This document shows, in pieces, positions 63,375 through 64,000 of a DNA stretch of 64,000 nt. The position numbers and the translations under genes are program-made. The notes under the pieces were generated by a model. That model ran no database searches. It was not told the DNA's origin and was given only the letters and a program-made list of their open reading frames with translations. This DNA comes from Flavobacterium ovatum (GTDB taxonomy: Bacteria > Bacteroidota > Bacteroidia > Flavobacteriales > Flavobacteriaceae). Positions within the stretch are counted from its first letter, which is position 1; every line of letters starts with the position of its first letter. Location: positions 3,830,001 through 3,894,000 of the forward strand of contig NZ_CP160035.1 of the NCBI RefSeq assembly GCF_040703125.1, in the 5' to 3' direction.

Positions 63375-64000
63375 ATGAAATATTTTGTAGTTTTCTTTTT
63401 TTTAACCCTATCCATGGCGACCCGTGCTCAGGAAGCTCTCATTTCTCAAAAAGTTACAGGTTACATCTATAACGACAATACTAAACTCCCCCTGAATGAC
63501 GCTAATGTCATCAATATCAATAAAGTTAGAGGTGCACAAACCGATCCTAAAGGTTATTTTGAAATTGATGTGCATCCCAATGATACCCTACATATTTCTC
63601 TTTTAGGTTTTCAATCCCTTCGTGTGAAGGTTACTAATGACTGGTTAAAAAACAAAGTAGCAAAAATATTCTTGACCGAAAGAGCCATAGCCCTTGAGGA
63701 AGTTGTAATCAAACCATTTAACTTAACAGGCTATCTTGAAGTCGATTCTAAAACTATTCCACTTAAAGAAAACTATCGCTATAGTATCTCCGGATTAACC
63801 AGTGGTTATGAAACAGGGGAATATGCTCCTAATGCTTTCAATAAAATCTTAGGTTCTATTTTCAATCCTGCAGACATGCTCTACAACACCTTTAGCAATA
63901 AGGCAAAAGAGTTCCGAAAACTGAAGGACATGAAAAAAGATGATACCGTTCGAAACCTATTAGCATCTAAATTTGACCGTGAAACACTAGCAATACTTTT
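63375..64000 (+). CDS. carboxypeptidase-like regulatory domain outer-membrane protein, truncated by window
   Basis: 208 residues are visible from the ATG at 63375. A signal peptide (MKYFVVFFFLTLSMATRAQ) is followed by a CarboxypepD_reg-like beta-sandwich (about 28-110, VTGYIYNDNTKLPLNDANVI, PNDTLHISLLGFQSLRVKVT). This ends IALEEVVIKPFNLTGYLEVD, the type of linker that precedes a TonB plug. The next part (KILGSIFNPADMLYNTFSNK) is not a SusC plug. Such proteins with only the regulatory domain plus a helical region are common in Flavobacteriia, with no known function. It continues beyond position 64000. Confidence 0.88.
   Translation, partial: MKYFVVFFFLTLSMATRAQEALISQKVTGYIYNDNTKLPLNDANVININKVRGAQTDPKGYFEIDVHPNDTLHISLLGFQSLRVKVTNDWLKNKVAKIFLTERAIALEEVVIKPFNLTGYLEVDSKTIPLKENYRYSISGLTSGYETGEYAPNAFNKILGSIFNPADMLYNTFSNKAKEFRKLKDMKKDDTVRNLLASKFDRETLAIL

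Overview
The window looks like a chromosomal segment of a Flavobacterium-type member of the Bacteroidota. Reasons: three SusC/SusD outer-membrane pairs, many lipoproteins with an SC-type lipobox, upstream regions that repeatedly carry the flavobacterial -7 element TAnnTTTG instead of clear Shine-Dalgarno sequences, AT-rich codons, and family members typical of Flavobacteriia (DUF4834, YfhO, triple-tyrosine regulators). No rRNA, tRNA or CRISPR array was found.

Layout. (1) 1-12.8 kb, minus strand: two tandem SusC/SusD pairs with a 1110-residue FG-GAP/ASPIC-UnbV lipoprotein between them. The leftmost SusD runs off the window. Hairpin-plus-T-run terminators on both sides make the lipoprotein gene its own transcription unit. 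No glycoside hydrolase or regulator is visible here, so the substrate is unknown. (2) 13-20 kb: a metallo-beta-lactamase-fold hydrolase with a small membrane-anchored protein, a conserved 486-residue protein of unknown role, a probable zinc D,D-peptidase overlapping a lipoprotein gene, Bcp peroxiredoxin, an endonuclease III without Fe-S cysteines, and an ECF sigma factor followed by an unlisted 47-residue gene. (3) 20.4-34.4 kb, minus strand: a compact beta-1,3-glucan (laminarin-type) utilisation locus. In transcription order it holds a membrane-spanning triple-tyrosine/LuxR regulator, SusC, SusD, a PKD-type surface glycan-binding lipoprotein, a GH16 lipoprotein, a GH3 beta-glucosidase and a second GH16. 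(4) 34.6-41.4 kb: uvrA overlapping a HAD phosphatase gene, a MORN-like protein built of 47-residue repeats, and one IS4-family insertion sequence.

(5) 41.5-48.6 kb: an NAD(P)-binding epimerase-like protein, then a minus-strand four-gene envelope-glycan operon (DUF4834, YfhO, GT4 glycosyltransferase, flippase). (6) 48.7-52.7 kb: an outer-membrane barrel, a GNAT-like protein, a lipoprotein and an alpha-oxoamine synthase. (7) 52.7-55 kb: about 1 kb of decayed, repeat-bearing DNA next to a HipA-like kinase/DUF3037 pair. (8) 55-64 kb: a NYN-LOTUS protein, an FMN glutamate-synthase-like enzyme, a 7TMR-DISM hybrid histidine kinase, a candidate small RNA, RdgB, a DEAD-box helicase with an RGG tail, and the start of a carboxypeptidase-regulatory-domain protein.

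The items I consider least explained are the peptidase/lipoprotein pair at 16.1-17.7 kb, the orphan promoter-structure-terminator unit at 60.1-60.3 kb, two related structured intergenic elements (18.4 and 52.8 kb), the HipA/DUF3037 pair, and the terminator-isolated FG-GAP lipoprotein between two SusC/D pairs.
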